64,000 nucleotides of DNA from Bdellovibrio sp. ZAP7 (GTDB taxonomy: Bacteria > Bdellovibrionota > UBA1018 > CAIMNF01), in the NCBI GenBank assembly GCA_945874535.1, contig CAMCGZ010000007.1:1-64000 (forward strand), given 5' to 3'. A program made the position numbers and the translations under genes. The notes beneath the pieces are model-generated. The model was not told the origin of the DNA. It made no database searches and saw only the letters and a program-made list of their open reading frames with translations. Below are positions 24,106 to 34,745 of this stretch, piece by piece. Every line of letters begins with the position of its first letter. Within the stretch, counting starts at the first letter, position 1.

Positions 24106-25521
24106 TCAGAGATGAATCCTGCGGCCATCGACGGCCAAGGCGGCTTCTTTGACCGCCTCTGCGAGGGTTGGATGGGCGTGGCAGGTCCGGGCCACATCTT
24201 CGGCAGAGCCGCCGTATTCGAGTACGGTCACGCCTTCGGCGATCAGGTCTGAAGCACGGGGCCCGAAGATGTGCATGCCGAGAAGTTTGTCGGTCTTCTT
24301 GTCGGCAAGGATCTTCACCATGCCCTCGGATTCGTCCATGGCCTTAGCGCGCCCGTTCGCCAGGAACGGGAATGTGCCGGACTTGTATTCGATACCCTTC
24401 GCCTTCAGGTCCTCTTCTGAATATCCCACACCTGCGACTTCAGGCCAGGTGTAAACAATCCAAGGGATGCTGTGGTAGTTCACGTGGCCGGCTTGACCGG
24501 CCATGATCTCCGCGACGGCAATGCCTTCTTCTTCTGCCTTGTGCGCCAGCATGGGGCCTTGGACGCAATCGCCGACCGCGTAGACGCCTTTTACTTTGGT
24601 TTCGAAGTGTTCGTTGATATCGATCCGGCCTTTTTCGTTCGCGGCGAGCCCGATTTTGTCGAGCTGGAGGCCGTCTGTGAACGGGCGGCGACCGGTGGCC
24701 ACCAGGATCAGATCGCACTCGATCAGTTCTTTTACACCGGTACTGCGATCCATCACTTCGATTTGCATGCGTGAGCCCGCAGGCACCGCACCCAGGGCCT
24801 GGGTGCTCAGTTTGAATTCGATCCCTTGTTTGGTCAGAGACTTCTTGGCTTCTCCGGCGATTTGTTGATCCATCACAGAAAGGATTTTGTCCGTGAACTC
24901 GATCACGGTCACCTTCGCTCCGAGGCGTTTCCACACCGAGCCCATCTCAAGGCCGATCACTCCGCCTCCGACCACCACGAGGTGGTTCGGGACTTCCTGG
25001 ATGTTCAGGGCCTCTGTTGATGAGATGATTTTCTTACCATCGAACTTGAGATTCGGGAGTTCGATCACTTCACTCCCGGTAGCGATCATGACCTTGGGAG
25101 CCTTCAGGAGGCGTTGGGTCGGGCCATCGACCTCAACGAGCTTTTCATCGCCTTCGATGCCTGCAAAACGGCCGTAACCCTGGGCCCACTCGATCTTGTT
25201 CTTTTTGAACAGACCGGCGATTCCCTGGGTGAGCTGCTTCACCACCTCGTCTTTGCGGGAGATCATTTGCGGGACATTGATTTTGAGCCCGTCCATCTCG
25301 ATTCCGTGTTTCTTGAACTTGTATTGGGCCATCGAAAAGTGCTCGCTCGAATCGAGTAGAGCCTTCGAGGGGATGCAGCCCACGTTCAAGCAGGTTCCGC
25401 CCAGCGAAGCACGCTTTTCAACGCAGATCACTTTCATGCCGAGTTGTGCGGCACGGATGGCGCCGACATATCCGGCAGGTCCGCCGCCGATGATGATCAA
25501 ATCGAAGTTTTCGGTATTCAT
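24106..25521 (-). CDS. lpdA: Dihydrolipoyl dehydrogenase (E3)
   Basis: A 471-residue FAD/NAD oxidoreductase that reoxidises the lipoyl group of the 2-oxoglutarate (and probably pyruvate) dehydrogenase complex. It begins with the FAD site LIIIGGGPAGYVGAIRAAQLG, followed by the redox disulfide in GGTCLNVGCIPSKALL (Cys44/Cys49). The NAD-binding segment is VVVGGGVIGLEMGSVWKRLG. VYAVGDCVQGPMLAHKAEEEG comes next, and the interface HAHPTLAEA carries the catalytic His. AAGGA precedes the ATG by about eight bases. It is the last gene of the sucA-sucB-lpdA operon. Confidence 0.96.
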   Translation of the reverse strand: MNTENFDLIIIGGGPAGYVGAIRAAQLGMKVICVEKRASLGGTCLNVGCIPSKALLDSSEHFSMAQYKFKKHGIEMDGLKINVPQMISRKDEVVKQLTQGIAGLFKKNKIEWAQGYGRFAGIEGDEKLVEVDGPTQRLLKAPKVMIATGSEVIELPNLKFDGKKIISSTEALNIQEVPNHLVVVGGGVIGLEMGSVWKRLGAKVTVIEFTDKILSVMDQQIAGEAKKSLTKQGIEFKLSTQALGAVPAGSRMQIEVMDRSTGVKELIECDLILVATGRRPFTDGLQLDKIGLAANEKGRIDINEHFETKVKGVYAVGDCVQGPMLAHKAEEEGIAVAEIMAGQAGHVNYHSIPWIVYTWPEVAGVGYSEEDLKAKGIEYKSGTFPFLANGRAKAMDESEGMVKILADKKTDKLLGMHIFGPRASDLIAEGVTVLEYGGSAEDVARTCHAHPTLAEAVKEAALAVDGRRIHL

Positions 25522-25544
25522 GGGTTATCCTTGAAGTTCTGGGT

Positions 25545-26771
25545 TCAGGCAAAATCGAGGCCGAGTTTTTCGGGGTTCTCGAGAAGTTCTTTCACGCGCA
25601 CGAGGAAGGTGACTGCCTCCTTGCCGTCGATGATCCGGTGATCGTACGACAGGGCCAGGTACATCATCGGGCGGATCTCCACTTTGCCGTTGATGGCAAT
25701 CGGACGATCCATGATTTTATGCATTCCGAGAATCCCACTTTGGGGCGGATTCAGGATCGGGGTCGACAGAAGGGAGCCGTATGTGCCGCCGTTTGAAATG
25801 GTGAAGGTCCCACCGCTCATATCGGCGATCGAGAGCTTGTTGTTCCGTGCTTTCAGGGCAAGCTCGCCGATGCCTTTTTCAATACCGGCGAAATCCAGCT
25901 TGTCCGCACCGCGGACCACGGGGACCACAAGTCCGCGCTCGGTGCCCACTGCCACGCCGATATCCGCGTAATCGTGGTACACGATGTCGGATCCGTCGAT
26001 CGAAGCATTCACCGCGGGCAGCTCTTTCAGTGCCAGGGTGCAAGCCCGGGTAAAGAACGACATGAAAGACAGCTTCACGCCGTACTTCTTTTCAAAAGCG
26101 TCTTTGTGCTTGGCGCGAACGTCTTGCACGGGCTTCATGTCGACTTCATTAAAGGTGGTCAGGATAGCCGCTGTGTGTTGCGCGAACACGAGGCGTTCGG
26201 CGATGCGCTTCCGGATGGATGGCATGGGAACCCGACGGTCGCCCGGTTTATCGTTCACGGCGGGCAATCGGCTCGCGGTCGGAGCGCTTTTCGCTCCACC
26301 CGAGGCGATGAAGGCCATGACGTCACCCTTCAGGATCCGTCCGTCTTTACCCGTTCCTTGGATTTGTGCCGGATTCACATTCGCTTCCACCACGGCCTTG
26401 CGAACCGCCGGGCTCAAGGAGTCAAGAGCGGCTGGAGCCGCTTGAGGGGTTGATGCGGGAGTGGCAGATGCCGGGCGAGAAGCTGAGGGAGGGGGTGGAG
26501 GTGTCTTACCGGCGGATGCACCCGCGGTTCCTGCCACCGAGTCATCGATGAAAGCGATCACCGATTTCACTGCCACGCGTTCGCCATCGTTCTTCAGAAT
26601 GGTGAGCGCACCGGAGTGTTCCGCGACGATCTCGACCGTGGCTTTGTCAGATTCGATTTCGAGCAGGACATCACCTGATTTTACGGCCTGTCCATTTTGC
26701 TTGGACCATTTCAGGATGCTGACTTCAGTGATGGATTCCCCGACGAGCGGGGCGAGGATTTCGTGTTTCAT
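25545..26771 (-). CDS. sucB: Dihydrolipoyllysine-residue succinyltransferase (E2 of 2-oxoglutarate dehydrogenase)
   Basis: A 408-residue E2 core subunit. The N-terminal lipoyl domain (1-75) carries the lipoylated Lys43 in [11 protein letters not shown]. An Ala/Pro-rich linker follows, then the E1/E3-binding domain (about 118-153, [21 protein letters not shown]) and the catalytic domain, ending with the active-site [24 protein letters not shown] and [17 protein letters not shown] are typical of succinyltransferases. AGGAG precedes the ATG. It is 8 bp downstream of sucA. Confidence 0.96.
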   Translation of the reverse strand: MKHEILAPLVGESITEVSILKWSKQNGQAVKSGDVLLEIESDKATVEIVAEHSGALTILKNDGERVAVKSVIAFIDDSVAGTAGASAGKTPPPPPSASRPASATPASTPQAAPAALDSLSPAVRKAVVEANVNPAQIQGTGKDGRILKGDVMAFIASGGAKSAPTASRLPAVNDKPGDRRVPMPSIRKRIAERLVFAQHTAAILTTFNEVDMKPVQDVRAKHKDAFEKKYGVKLSFMSFFTRACTLALKELPAVNASIDGSDIVYHDYADIGVAVGTERGLVVPVVRGADKLDFAGIEKGIGELALKARNNKLSIADMSGGTFTISNGGTYGSLLSTPILNPPQSGILGMHKIMDRPIAINGKVEIRPMMYLALSYDHRIIDGKEAVTFLVRVKELLENPEKLGLDFA

Positions 26772-26779
26772 GTTTGCTC

Positions 26780-29599
26780 CTAATCTTGAAAGGCTTTCAG
26801 GATGATTTCCTGTTGTTCTTTATCGTGAAGTTTTTTCGACCCGACTGCGGGTGAGGCGCAGATTTCGCGACCCACGTAGGTGAGGCCGAGCTTCGGGAAG
26901 CGGGTTCCGAAATTGGAAAGGGCTCCGGACCACATCCCCTGGAAGTACATCCATGCGCCCATGTTCCTCGGTTCTTCTTGTACGAAGAAGATTTCTTTGG
27001 CACCCGGGTAGCGGTCCAGGATGCGAGCCAGCTCCTGTTCGGGCCAAGGGTACAGCTGTTCCAGTCGGAGAATGGCGTTCTGGAAAGCGCCCCGCTTTTC
27101 GCGTTCCTCAAGGAGTTCGTAATAGATCTTGCCCGAGCAAATCATGATTCGCTTCACGCCCGCTGCTGCGCGCGTGTCCGTGAGAGATGAGTCGTCGATC
27201 ACTTCCTGGAAGGATTTCTCGGTCAGATCCGTAAGGTCCGAAACGGCTTTCGGGTGGCGGAGGAGGCTTTTCGGGGTCATGACCACCAGGGGCTTCCGGA
27301 AGTTCCGTTTCACTTGCCTCCGGAGCAAGTGGAAGATTTGAGCTGGTGTGGTCGGATAAGCCACCGTCATGTTGTCCTTCCCGCAGAGTTGCAGGAAGCG
27401 TTCGAGCCGGGCGGAAGAGTGCTCCGGGCCTTGGCCTTCGAACCCATGAGGCAGGAGCAGGGTGAGTCCCGAAGCCCGGTGCCACTTCGATTCCGAGGTG
27501 GCGATGAACTGATCGATCATCACTTGCGCGCCGTTGGCGAAATCGCCGAATTGAGCTTCCCAGATCACGAGTGAATCGGGATCCGATACCGAGTAGCCGA
27601 ATTCGATTCCCATCGCCGCAGTCTCGGAAAGATGAGAGTTGTAAATCGAGATTTTAGCCTCCGGATGGAGGGTGTTGATCGGGGTGTGAGGTTCATTGGT
27701 TTCGAAGTGGGTCACCACCGCATGCCGGTGAGTGAAGGTTCCACGACGAACGTCCTGGCCGGTCATGCGGACCGGGCTGCCTTCGTGAACCAGTGTCGCG
27801 TAAGCGAGAACTTCTGCATTCCCCCAGTCGATGCCCTTCCCTTGCTCGATGGCTTGGATCCGGCCTTCGAAGAGGCGCTCGAGTTTGGGATGAACTTTGA
27901 ACCCTTCCGGAAAGCGATTGATCTTCTTGGCGATGGTCACGAGGTCGTTCGCACTGACTGCGGTCTTCACGGGCTTGAACAGGTCTGCCGGATGGGCATG
28001 ATGGTACTTGGACCAATAGGGTCCCTGATACTCAGAATATGGGGGTTCCGGTTTTTCAGCCCGGACCTTTTCAAGAGCCTTTGCAAGCGGAGCCATGGCC
28101 TCATCCTGCAAACGCTTGGGTTCTTCGTCCGAGATCACTCCTTCAGCAGCCAATCGGGAAGCGTAGACTCCGCGAGGAGTGTCGTGCGCGCTGATGGTCT
28201 TGTAGAGTTGCGGCTGTGTGAAAGAAGGCTCGTCGCCCTCGTTGTGGCCGTAGCGGCGGTAGCAAACGAGATCGATGAAAACGTCCTTCTTGAAGCGGTA
28301 GCGGAATTCGGTGGCAATCCGGACCGTGTGCCAGAGCGCTTCGGGCTCGTCACCGTTCACATGGAACACCGGAGCATCGAAGGCGCGTGCGAGATCCGTG
28401 CAATAGCGAGTGGAGCGCGAGTCACTAGGATCGGTGGTGAAGCCCACCTGGTTGTTCGAAATCATGTGGATCGTTCCACCGACGGCATAACCCTCGAGCT
28501 TCTGGGCTTGAATGGTCTCATACACCACGCCTTGGCCAGCGAAGGCCGCATCGCCGTGCATGAGAATCGACAGCACTTTGGTGCGCTCGGAATCCTTGCG
28601 CTGCTTTTGCTTCGCGCGGGCCATGCCCGTCACGACCGGATTGATGAACTCGAGGTGGGAGGGATTGAATCCGAGCGACAAATGAACCGGTTTCCCCTGG
28701 CGGGTGGTGAAATCGAGGGAGTGACCCTTGTGGTATTTGACATCGCCTTCGCCATGGTCAGTCGACAGACGGTAATTGTCGTCGAATTCGGCGAAAAGCA
28801 TTTCGGGGTTCTTTCTCAGGATGTTCACCAGAACATTCAAGCGGCCTCGATGAGCCATTCCAAGAACCACTTCTTCTGCTCCGAGTGCGACCCCCGTTTC
28901 GATGGCGCAATCCAGACCCGGAATCAGGGCTTCACCGCCTTCGATCGAAAAGCGCTTCTGTGCCACGTAGCGGGTGTGGATGAATCGCTCGAGGCTTTCG
29001 CTCTCGGTCAGTCGCTTCAAAATGTATTTCTGATCTTCGTTTCCGACCCGGTAACCGCCGGAAAGTGATTCAAAACGGCTCTGGATGAATTGGCGTTCCT
29101 CCTCGCTTTGCAGTTGGAGGGTTTCGATTCCGACAGGTCCGGCATAAATCGCCCGCAAATGGGCGAGAATGGAGGAAAGTGGAGATGGCTCGAGTTCGAT
29201 CGTTCCGGCAATGCGGAAGGTTTCGCCGAGATCGCCCTCACTCAACCCGAATCGTCCCAGTGCGAGTTCAGGCGCAGACCCAGGTCCGTCCATCAATGGA
29301 TTGGTCCGGGCTTCCAGGTGTCCGTGGGAGCGGTAAGCTTCGATCAGGCGGAAGACTTTGAGTTCACGCTCCAGATCACCGCCGCTCGGAGTGGTCCATC
29401 CGGATTCCTGAACTGCGCTGGTCGCTTCTACGAGCGTGGTGACTTCTCCGAGATAGATCCCGTCGAAAAAGTATCTCCACGACGGATCCACAGAATCGGG
29501 ATTTTCCACATAGCTCGTGTACAATTCCTCGATGTATTCCGCGTTGATGCTTTTCAGGTACTCGAAGTTCCGGAGATCGGGCTGAATTTCTGAGTTCAA
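26780..29599 (-). CDS. sucA: 2-oxoglutarate dehydrogenase E1 component
   Basis: A 939-residue thiamine-diphosphate enzyme that decarboxylates 2-oxoglutarate in the TCA cycle. The N-terminus has [20 protein letters not shown], the E2-anchoring region. [41 protein letters not shown] and VICYRR-type segments (here [20 protein letters not shown]) follow. The C-terminal half has the pyrimidine-binding region and [17 protein letters not shown]. Translation appears to start at a TTG with AAAGGA 11 bases upstream, as no ATG is available nearby. It is divergent from aspS across 68 bp. Confidence 0.96.
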   Translation of the reverse strand: MNSEIQPDLRNFEYLKSINAEYIEELYTSYVENPDSVDPSWRYFFDGIYLGEVTTLVEATSAVQESGWTTPSGGDLERELKVFRLIEAYRSHGHLEARTNPLMDGPGSAPELALGRFGLSEGDLGETFRIAGTIELEPSPLSSILAHLRAIYAGPVGIETLQLQSEEERQFIQSRFESLSGGYRVGNEDQKYILKRLTESESLERFIHTRYVAQKRFSIEGGEALIPGLDCAIETGVALGAEEVVLGMAHRGRLNVLVNILRKNPEMLFAEFDDNYRLSTDHGEGDVKYHKGHSLDFTTRQGKPVHLSLGFNPSHLEFINPVVTGMARAKQKQRKDSERTKVLSILMHGDAAFAGQGVVYETIQAQKLEGYAVGGTIHMISNNQVGFTTDPSDSRSTRYCTDLARAFDAPVFHVNGDEPEALWHTVRIATEFRYRFKKDVFIDLVCYRRYGHNEGDEPSFTQPQLYKTISAHDTPRGVYASRLAAEGVISDEEPKRLQDEAMAPLAKALEKVRAEKPEPPYSEYQGPYWSKYHHAHPADLFKPVKTAVSANDLVTIAKKINRFPEGFKVHPKLERLFEGRIQAIEQGKGIDWGNAEVLAYATLVHEGSPVRMTGQDVRRGTFTHRHAVVTHFETNEPHTPINTLHPEAKISIYNSHLSETAAMGIEFGYSVSDPDSLVIWEAQFGDFANGAQVMIDQFIATSESKWHRASGLTLLLPHGFEGQGPEHSSARLERFLQLCGKDNMTVAYPTTPAQIFHLLRRQVKRNFRKPLVVMTPKSLLRHPKAVSDLTDLTEKSFQEVIDDSSLTDTRAAAGVKRIMICSGKIYYELLEEREKRGAFQNAILRLEQLYPWPEQELARILDRYPGAKEIFFVQEEPRNMGAWMYFQGMWSGALSNFGTRFPKLGLTYVGREICASPAVGSKKLHDKEQQEIILKAFQD

Positions 29600-29632
29600 G
29601 CTTGGATTTTTCCTTTGATTACACCGTAATAG

Positions 29633-29661
29633 TTGCCAGCGCTTCCGTCAATCGGTACAGT
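29633..29661 (+). promoter_or_regulatory. Predicted promoter for aspS implying a leaderless transcript
   Basis: TTGCCA (29633-29638) and TACAGT (29656-29661) are 17 bp apart. Transcription would begin about seven bases downstream, which is at or next to the aspS ATG at 29668. No Shine-Dalgarno is present there. Boxes are 4/6 matches, so the call is tentative. Confidence 0.35.
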
Positions 29662-29667
29662 ATTCCC

Positions 29668-31500
29668 ATGAGTCATCAGAGAACCAACCGGACGCACACT
29701 TGTGGAGAATTGGGAGTCAATCAATTGAACCAGGAGGTCACCCTCTGCGGGTGGGTGGCCAAGCGCCGGGATCATGGCGGACTCATCTTCATCGATCTTC
29801 GGGATCGGTACGGCCTAACGCAGATAGTCTTTGATCCTGCTGTCTCGGGTGGTGCAACCGCCCATGAGTTGGCAGGCAAGCTCCGGTCCGAGTTCGTGCT
29901 TTGGTGCAAAGGGAAGGTTCGCTCCCGGCCGGAAGGCATGGTGAACTCCAAGCTCGCCACCGGGACCATTGAGGTGGTGTGTCATGACTTGAAAATTCTT
30001 TCAGAGGCCAAAACCCCTCCATTCCCGATCGAGGACGACATCGATGTCGCAGAGCAGGTGCGCCTGGAGTACCGCTACCTCGACCTTCGTCGGCCCTATC
30101 TGCAAAAGAATCTGATCACCCGCCACAAGATGCTCCAAATTGTCCGACAGCATCTCGATGAGAACCAGTTCATTGAAGTGGAGACCCCGATTCTCTATAA
30201 AAGCACTCCTGAGGGAGCTCGGGACTTCATTGTTCCTTCACGTTTGAATCCGGGAGAGTTCTACGCCCTTCCTCAGAGCCCTCAGACGCTGAAACAGCTT
30301 TTGATGATTTCGGGGATGGATCGGTATTTCCAAATTGCCCGGTGTTTCCGGGACGAGGATCTGCGGGCCGATCGACAGCCTGAATTCTCCCAAATCGACA
30401 TCGAGACGTCGTTTCTGGACGAAGAAGCCCTGTTTCCGATCCTCGAGGAGATGATCCAGAAACTCTGGAAGAAGCTCCTGAATGTCGAAATACCCCGGCC
30501 GTTTCCGAGAATGGCCTATCGCGAGGCGATGGACCGGTTCGGCAGCGACAAGCCGGATGTCCGGTTCGGCCTCGAACTTCAGGATCTTTCCTCGATTTTC
30601 GCCAAATCCGAATTCAAGGTCTTCTCTTCGGCTCTGGCTCCGAACGCCCGCGGAATCCAGGGTTCGGTGCGTGCCCTGGTGGTGCACGAAAAGGCCGAGA
30701 CCTTCTCGCGTAAGGACCTCGATGATCTGACCAAGCATGTGTCGGCCTTTGGTGCCAAGGGACTCCTCTGGATCAAAATCACCCCCGAGAACGAGATGCA
30801 GTCTCCGGCAGCGAAGTTTTTCTCGGATGAGGAGAAGCGTGCACTGACTGAAAAGCTCTCACTCAAGCCGGGTTCCATTGTGTTCATCGTCGCAGACAAG
30901 AACAAGGTTGTTTATGATGCACTCGGAGCGCTCCGTATCGAGATCGGCCATCGTTTGGGGATCATTCCGAAACCCGAAGAGAAGAAGTTCGCCTTCCTCT
31001 GGGTGGTGAATTTCCCGCTCCTCGAGTTCGATGACAAAGAGGGGCGCTACTTCGCCTGTCACCATCCCTTCACATCGCCTCGGCCCGAATTCTTCGAGGA
31101 TTTCATTCATGGACGGAATATGGATGCACTCGAAGCCTCCGCCTACGATATGGTTTTGAACGGAGTCGAGGTCGGCGGGGGGTCCCTTCGGATTTACCGT
31201 GCGGATGTCCAGGCGGCCATGTTCAAACTCCTCGGACTGACGCCGGAGGAAGCCAGAGAAAAATTCGGTTTCTTCATCGATGCACTCCAATACGGAACCC
31301 CTCCTCATGGGGGTCTAGCCTTCGGCGTCGATCGCCTGGCCGCCTTGATTTGCGGTGTCGGGCCGATTCGCGATGTGATGGCTTTTCCGAAGACGCAAAA
31401 AGGCACAGACCTCATGGCCGGGACTCCTTCCGAGGTGACCCGAGACCAGCTTCAGGAGCTGAACGTGATGGTTGTCAAACCCCAGAAAAAAGAGGCTTGA
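29668..31500 (+). CDS. aspS: Aspartyl-tRNA synthetase
   Basis: A 610-residue class II synthetase charging tRNA with aspartate. The N-terminal OB-fold anticodon domain shows THTCGELG, CGWVAKRRDHGGLIFIDLRD and YGLTQIVFDP. The catalytic core has RHKMLQIVRQHLDE, the PEGARDFIVPSRLNPGEFYALP flipping-loop region (split here for length) and QIARCFRDEDLRADRQPEF (motif 2). Motif 3 is GLAFGVDRL near the C-terminus. Length includes the bacterial GAD insertion. The ATG at 29668 was preferred because homologues begin just here; a longer frame from a TTG at 29602 overlaps the sucA promoter region. Whether it also charges tRNA-Asn depends on absent genes. Confidence 0.96.
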   Translation: MSHQRTNRTHTCGELGVNQLNQEVTLCGWVAKRRDHGGLIFIDLRDRYGLTQIVFDPAVSGGATAHELAGKLRSEFVLWCKGKVRSRPEGMVNSKLATGTIEVVCHDLKILSEAKTPPFPIEDDIDVAEQVRLEYRYLDLRRPYLQKNLITRHKMLQIVRQHLDENQFIEVETPILYKSTPEGARDFIVPSRLNPGEFYALPQSPQTLKQLLMISGMDRYFQIARCFRDEDLRADRQPEFSQIDIETSFLDEEALFPILEEMIQKLWKKLLNVEIPRPFPRMAYREAMDRFGSDKPDVRFGLELQDLSSIFAKSEFKVFSSALAPNARGIQGSVRALVVHEKAETFSRKDLDDLTKHVSAFGAKGLLWIKITPENEMQSPAAKFFSDEEKRALTEKLSLKPGSIVFIVADKNKVVYDALGALRIEIGHRLGIIPKPEEKKFAFLWVVNFPLLEFDDKEGRYFACHHPFTSPRPEFFEDFIHGRNMDALEASAYDMVLNGVEVGGGSLRIYRADVQAAMFKLLGLTPEEAREKFGFFIDALQYGTPPHGGLAFGVDRLAALICGVGPIRDVMAFPKTQKGTDLMAGTPSEVTRDQLQELNVMVVKPQKKEA

Positions 31501-31506
31501 GTCCCG

Positions 31507-33126
31507 ATGCGAACCACTCCCGAATTTTCCTTCCGGACGCGCGAAAGCAACCTGAAGCGGCTCGAGGAGGAAGAGTTCGATTTCCTCGTGATCGGTGGCG
31601 GGATCACCGGTGCGGGTGTGGCTTGGGACGCTGCCTCGAGGGGATACAAAGTCGCACTGGTGGAAAAGGGCGACTTCGCGGAGGGGACCTCTTCGCGCTC
31701 CTCGAAACTGATTCACGGCGGGCTCCGTTACCTAGAGCATTATGAGTTTCCTCTCGTTTTCGAAGCCCTGAGTGAGCGTCACTATCTGATGCAGGCGGCC
31801 CCCCATCTGGTCCGTCCCCTCCCGTTTTACATGCCTGTATACCGGTCGAGCCCGCATTCTCCAACACTCCTCAGTGCGGGGATGTGGCTTTATGATCTGC
31901 TTTCGATGTTCAGGGCTCCCGGGCTTCATCAGCGAATCTCGGCCGGAGTTTCGTCGAGAATCATTCCCGGTATCAAGCGAGAGGGGCTACGGTGCTCGTT
32001 CAAGTATTTCGATGCTTCGATGTGGGATGATGCTCTCGTTCTCGATGTATTGATGAAAGCGCATGAGTCGGGTGCTTGCGTGGTCTCCCGTGCGCGAGCC
32101 ACAAAGGCCGGACGTGACCCGCAGGGAAACATCACCTCGATGCGGGTCCAGGACGGGATCGCCGGGCGCGAAATCCCGGTCCGTTTCAAAAAGCTGATCG
32201 TTTGTGCCGGGGTCTGGACGGATGAGGTGGGGTCCATTCTCGGCGGAGAGTCGTGGAAAAACTGGATTGCGCCGAGTCGGGGAGTCCATTTGGTGTTCGA
32301 CTGGAAACGCTTTCCCGTGCCCGGTGCCGTGACCATGCAAATCGAAGACGGTCGGATCGCTTTCGCCATCCCGAGACGTGATTACGGTCAGGGCATCACC
32401 TTGGTCGGAACCACCGATGGTCCGTGTACCTTGCCTCCGGATCGGGTGGAGGACGAATCAAAAGCGATTGCTGACGACCAAGCCTATCTTCTAAAACTTT
32501 TGGACCAATACTTTCCGCATCTGGGCATCACCGAGGCCGATGTCCTGAGCCACACAATTGGCATCCGACCTTTGGTCCGGCCGGACCGTGGTTCGCAGGG
32601 TGGAGAATCAAAGAGTCTCCAGAAAGTTTCGCGCGAGCACACCATCGATGATGGCCCGGGAGGATCGGTGATCGTTGCGGGTGGGAAATACACCACCTTC
32701 CGTAGGATGGCCGAGGAGATTGTCGATTTTGCGACCCGCGGAACGGCGAAGATCGATCCGCTGACCGAAACCGCACTATTTGTTCCGGCCATGCCGAGCG
32801 AAGTCCAAAGGGCAAGAGAGGTGGCTCGCGCTCGGGGATATGCTGTCCCGGAAAAGCTGTTCGAGAGGTACGGGGCCGATGCACTTGAGATCTATCAAAT
32901 CCACGTTTCCGAGTGCGATCAGGACACGAACGACCCGGACGGGTTTCCGATGCTCGAGGCTCAGTTCCGGTATTCCATTCGACACCAGATGGTGTTGACC
33001 GTGGATGACTTCATCCGCCGGAGACAACCCTTGCACCTTTGCCGTCAAGATCACGGAGGCCCCTGGATTCCACTCCTCGAGAAGGCGCTCCGTTCCGAGC
33101 TTGCCCGGACTGGAGCTGCTGAATGA
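31507..33126 (+). CDS. glpD: Aerobic glycerol-3-phosphate dehydrogenase
   Basis: A 539-residue FAD flavoenzyme oxidising sn-glycerol-3-phosphate to dihydroxyacetone phosphate at the inner membrane, with electrons passing to quinone. It has the FAD motif FLVIGGGITGAGVAWDAASR, ALVEKGDFAEGTSSRSSK, LIHGGLRYLEHYEF, and the C-terminal DDFIRRRQPLHLCRQDHG domain. It starts 6 bp after aspS and overlaps the following gene by ATGA. In a cell that takes up host-derived lipids or glycerol this enzyme would link them to respiration, but that is speculation. Confidence 0.94.
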   Translation: MRTTPEFSFRTRESNLKRLEEEEFDFLVIGGGITGAGVAWDAASRGYKVALVEKGDFAEGTSSRSSKLIHGGLRYLEHYEFPLVFEALSERHYLMQAAPHLVRPLPFYMPVYRSSPHSPTLLSAGMWLYDLLSMFRAPGLHQRISAGVSSRIIPGIKREGLRCSFKYFDASMWDDALVLDVLMKAHESGACVVSRARATKAGRDPQGNITSMRVQDGIAGREIPVRFKKLIVCAGVWTDEVGSILGGESWKNWIAPSRGVHLVFDWKRFPVPGAVTMQIEDGRIAFAIPRRDYGQGITLVGTTDGPCTLPPDRVEDESKAIADDQAYLLKLLDQYFPHLGITEADVLSHTIGIRPLVRPDRGSQGGESKSLQKVSREHTIDDGPGGSVIVAGGKYTTFRRMAEEIVDFATRGTAKIDPLTETALFVPAMPSEVQRAREVARARGYAVPEKLFERYGADALEIYQIHVSECDQDTNDPDGFPMLEAQFRYSIRHQMVLTVDDFIRRRQPLHLCRQDHGGPWIPLLEKALRSELARTGAAE

Positions 33127-33989
33127 AACTGTTGAAGATGCCTCATCGGATATTCCATGTTTTTGGCTTTTCATTGTTCCTGCTTTCTCAAGCACAGGCC
33201 GCCCCTTTACGATCGTGGAAGAAACCGGTGACTCCGGAGGTCGATTCGCGTCGGGAGTCGCAGGATTGGCGGTTTCAGGATCAGGCCGGGAGTCCATGGC
33301 GGATTCTGATCGGCGCGGATGCGGGGTATGTGACTTACGGATCCTTGAATGCCGCCAATGAGGGTTCCAAATCAGGATATGCGCTCGGAGGGCGGGCGTT
33401 GGTCGCCTATTATGGGTACTCGATGGTGGCTGAAGCGGGTGTGGGGGGTGCGTTCATTTCGGTGAAAGGACAGAATCCCTCAGGTTCGATCCTTTGTGCC
33501 GGTGGCTGCACGGATTCTATCCTGACTAAAATTCCTTTTCTGGATGCTTCCCTCCGTTACCGGTTTGGCCGTTACCTGCAGTTCGGACCGGAATTCCAGT
33601 ACAATCTCGGATCTGATTTTGCATTGAATACCGATGTCAATTCCGGTCGCTCGAATCAGGGAATGTTTGTCGGAGCCCAGGTGGTTCACGAATGGGAGCG
33701 TGAAAGAAAGTTCCGTCTTGGCGCACGGTGGCTGACTCCGATTTCCGGAACGTCCCGTACCGTTCACCAACTCCAGGCCTTTTTCCAGATGGCATTTGAT
33801 TTGCCGTTCACCGGTTCGTCCGGCCGTCCGGAGCGGACACTCGAGCAGGTGAGCGAGGAAGATCTCGATCGCGCGAGCTATTCGACTCCGAAGTCATCCT
33901 TGCCGATGTCCATTCCGGAAACCGAACCGCCTCAAACCACCGAAGAGGCGCTCGAGCCTGTGCCTGTCCCGACCCCGGCTGAGGAATGA
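33123..33989 (+). CDS. Outer-membrane beta-barrel-like protein with Pro/Glu-rich tail
   Basis: A 288-residue exported protein with a signal peptide ending near SQAQA-APLR. Alternating hydrophobic strands with aromatic ends (VTYGSL, ALVAYYGYSMVAEAGVGGAF, DASLRYRFGRYLQFGPEFQYN, GAQVVHEW, FRLGARWLTP, LQAFFQMAFDLPF) suggest a small barrel of about eight strands. Residues about 235-288 form a charged, Pro/Glu-rich tail that may reach the periplasm. It is unrecognised beyond that. The start overlaps the glpD stop as ATGA. It converges with lepB, only 2 bp away. Confidence 0.65.
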   Translation: MKLLKMPHRIFHVFGFSLFLLSQAQAAPLRSWKKPVTPEVDSRRESQDWRFQDQAGSPWRILIGADAGYVTYGSLNAANEGSKSGYALGGRALVAYYGYSMVAEAGVGGAFISVKGQNPSGSILCAGGCTDSILTKIPFLDASLRYRFGRYLQFGPEFQYNLGSDFALNTDVNSGRSNQGMFVGAQVVHEWERERKFRLGARWLTPISGTSRTVHQLQAFFQMAFDLPFTGSSGRPERTLEQVSEEDLDRASYSTPKSSLPMSIPETEPPQTTEEALEPVPVPTPAEE

Positions 33990-33991
33990 GA

Positions 33992-34735
33992 TCACTGAAT
34001 GACTTTGCCGATTCTCTCGGGACGGAAGGACCATTTAGAGTCCGAGAGTGACACCCGGTGGGACAGCCAGATCACAAAAGCCCGGCCACGGATGGAGTGG
34101 ACGGAAATGACTCCGAATACACGACTGTCGCGGGTATCGTCCCGATTGTCGCCCATCACAAAAAAATGATCTGGCGGAACGACGATTTCGCGGTCGCTCT
34201 TGAATCCTTCGAAGGAGTCATCCTCGAGGATTTGATGGGTTTTACCGTCGAGGGTCTCCCGATAAAGGTGGAGCTTTGACAAATTGTAACGCTCTTCCGG
34301 ATCGAATCCAGGGTGGGCCAGGGTCGACTCCCGTTCAGGCCCGGTGATCTCTTCGCGGTACACGGAGGCACCGTTCAAGAACCACTTTTTCCCTTCGAAT
34401 CGGACTCGGTCCCCGGGCAGTCCCACCACCCGTTTGATATACAGGCTCTCTTGCCCGGCTTCCGGCGGAGTGAAAATGACGATGTCCCCCCGTTTTGGCC
34501 CACCCACCGGACCGATGTACCAAGGGCGGATCGCGAAAACCTCGCTGAAAGGGAAGTGAATGGAATATTCGAACTTGCTCGCAAAGAGGAAATCCCCGGT
34601 CATGAGGGTCGGGAGCATGGAGCGGGTCGGAATCCGGAAAGGCTCGATGATGGAAGACCTGATGGCCAGGATCGCCAGGATCACACCTGCGAGCAACGGG
34701 ATCTGTCTGCGGAGGAAATGCTTCTGTTCTTCCAT
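33992..34735 (-). CDS. lepB: Signal peptidase I
   Basis: A 247-residue inner-membrane serine protease that cleaves Sec signal peptides in the periplasm. One N-terminal membrane segment (about 11-28) is followed by the nucleophile Ser39 in PTRSMLPTL and the general-base Lys101 in YIKRVVGLPGD, then FVMGDNRDDTRDSR (box E). It is close to E. coli LepB in its second catalytic domain but has only one membrane helix. It is the last gene of the GYF-tmk-holB-Mla operon, 10 bp after the MCE gene. Many exported proteins in this window would be its substrates. Confidence 0.95.
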   Translation of the reverse strand: MEEQKHFLRRQIPLLAGVILAILAIRSSIIEPFRIPTRSMLPTLMTGDFLFASKFEYSIHFPFSEVFAIRPWYIGPVGGPKRGDIVIFTPPEAGQESLYIKRVVGLPGDRVRFEGKKWFLNGASVYREEITGPERESTLAHPGFDPEERYNLSKLHLYRETLDGKTHQILEDDSFEGFKSDREIVVPPDHFFVMGDNRDDTRDSRVFGVISVHSIRGRAFVIWLSHRVSLSDSKWSFRPERIGKVIQ

Positions 34736-34745
34736 GATTTCCGCC

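Noticed and set aside
27632-29068. 478-codon open frame antisense to sucA
   Set aside because: Entirely within the conserved E1 gene and without domains.
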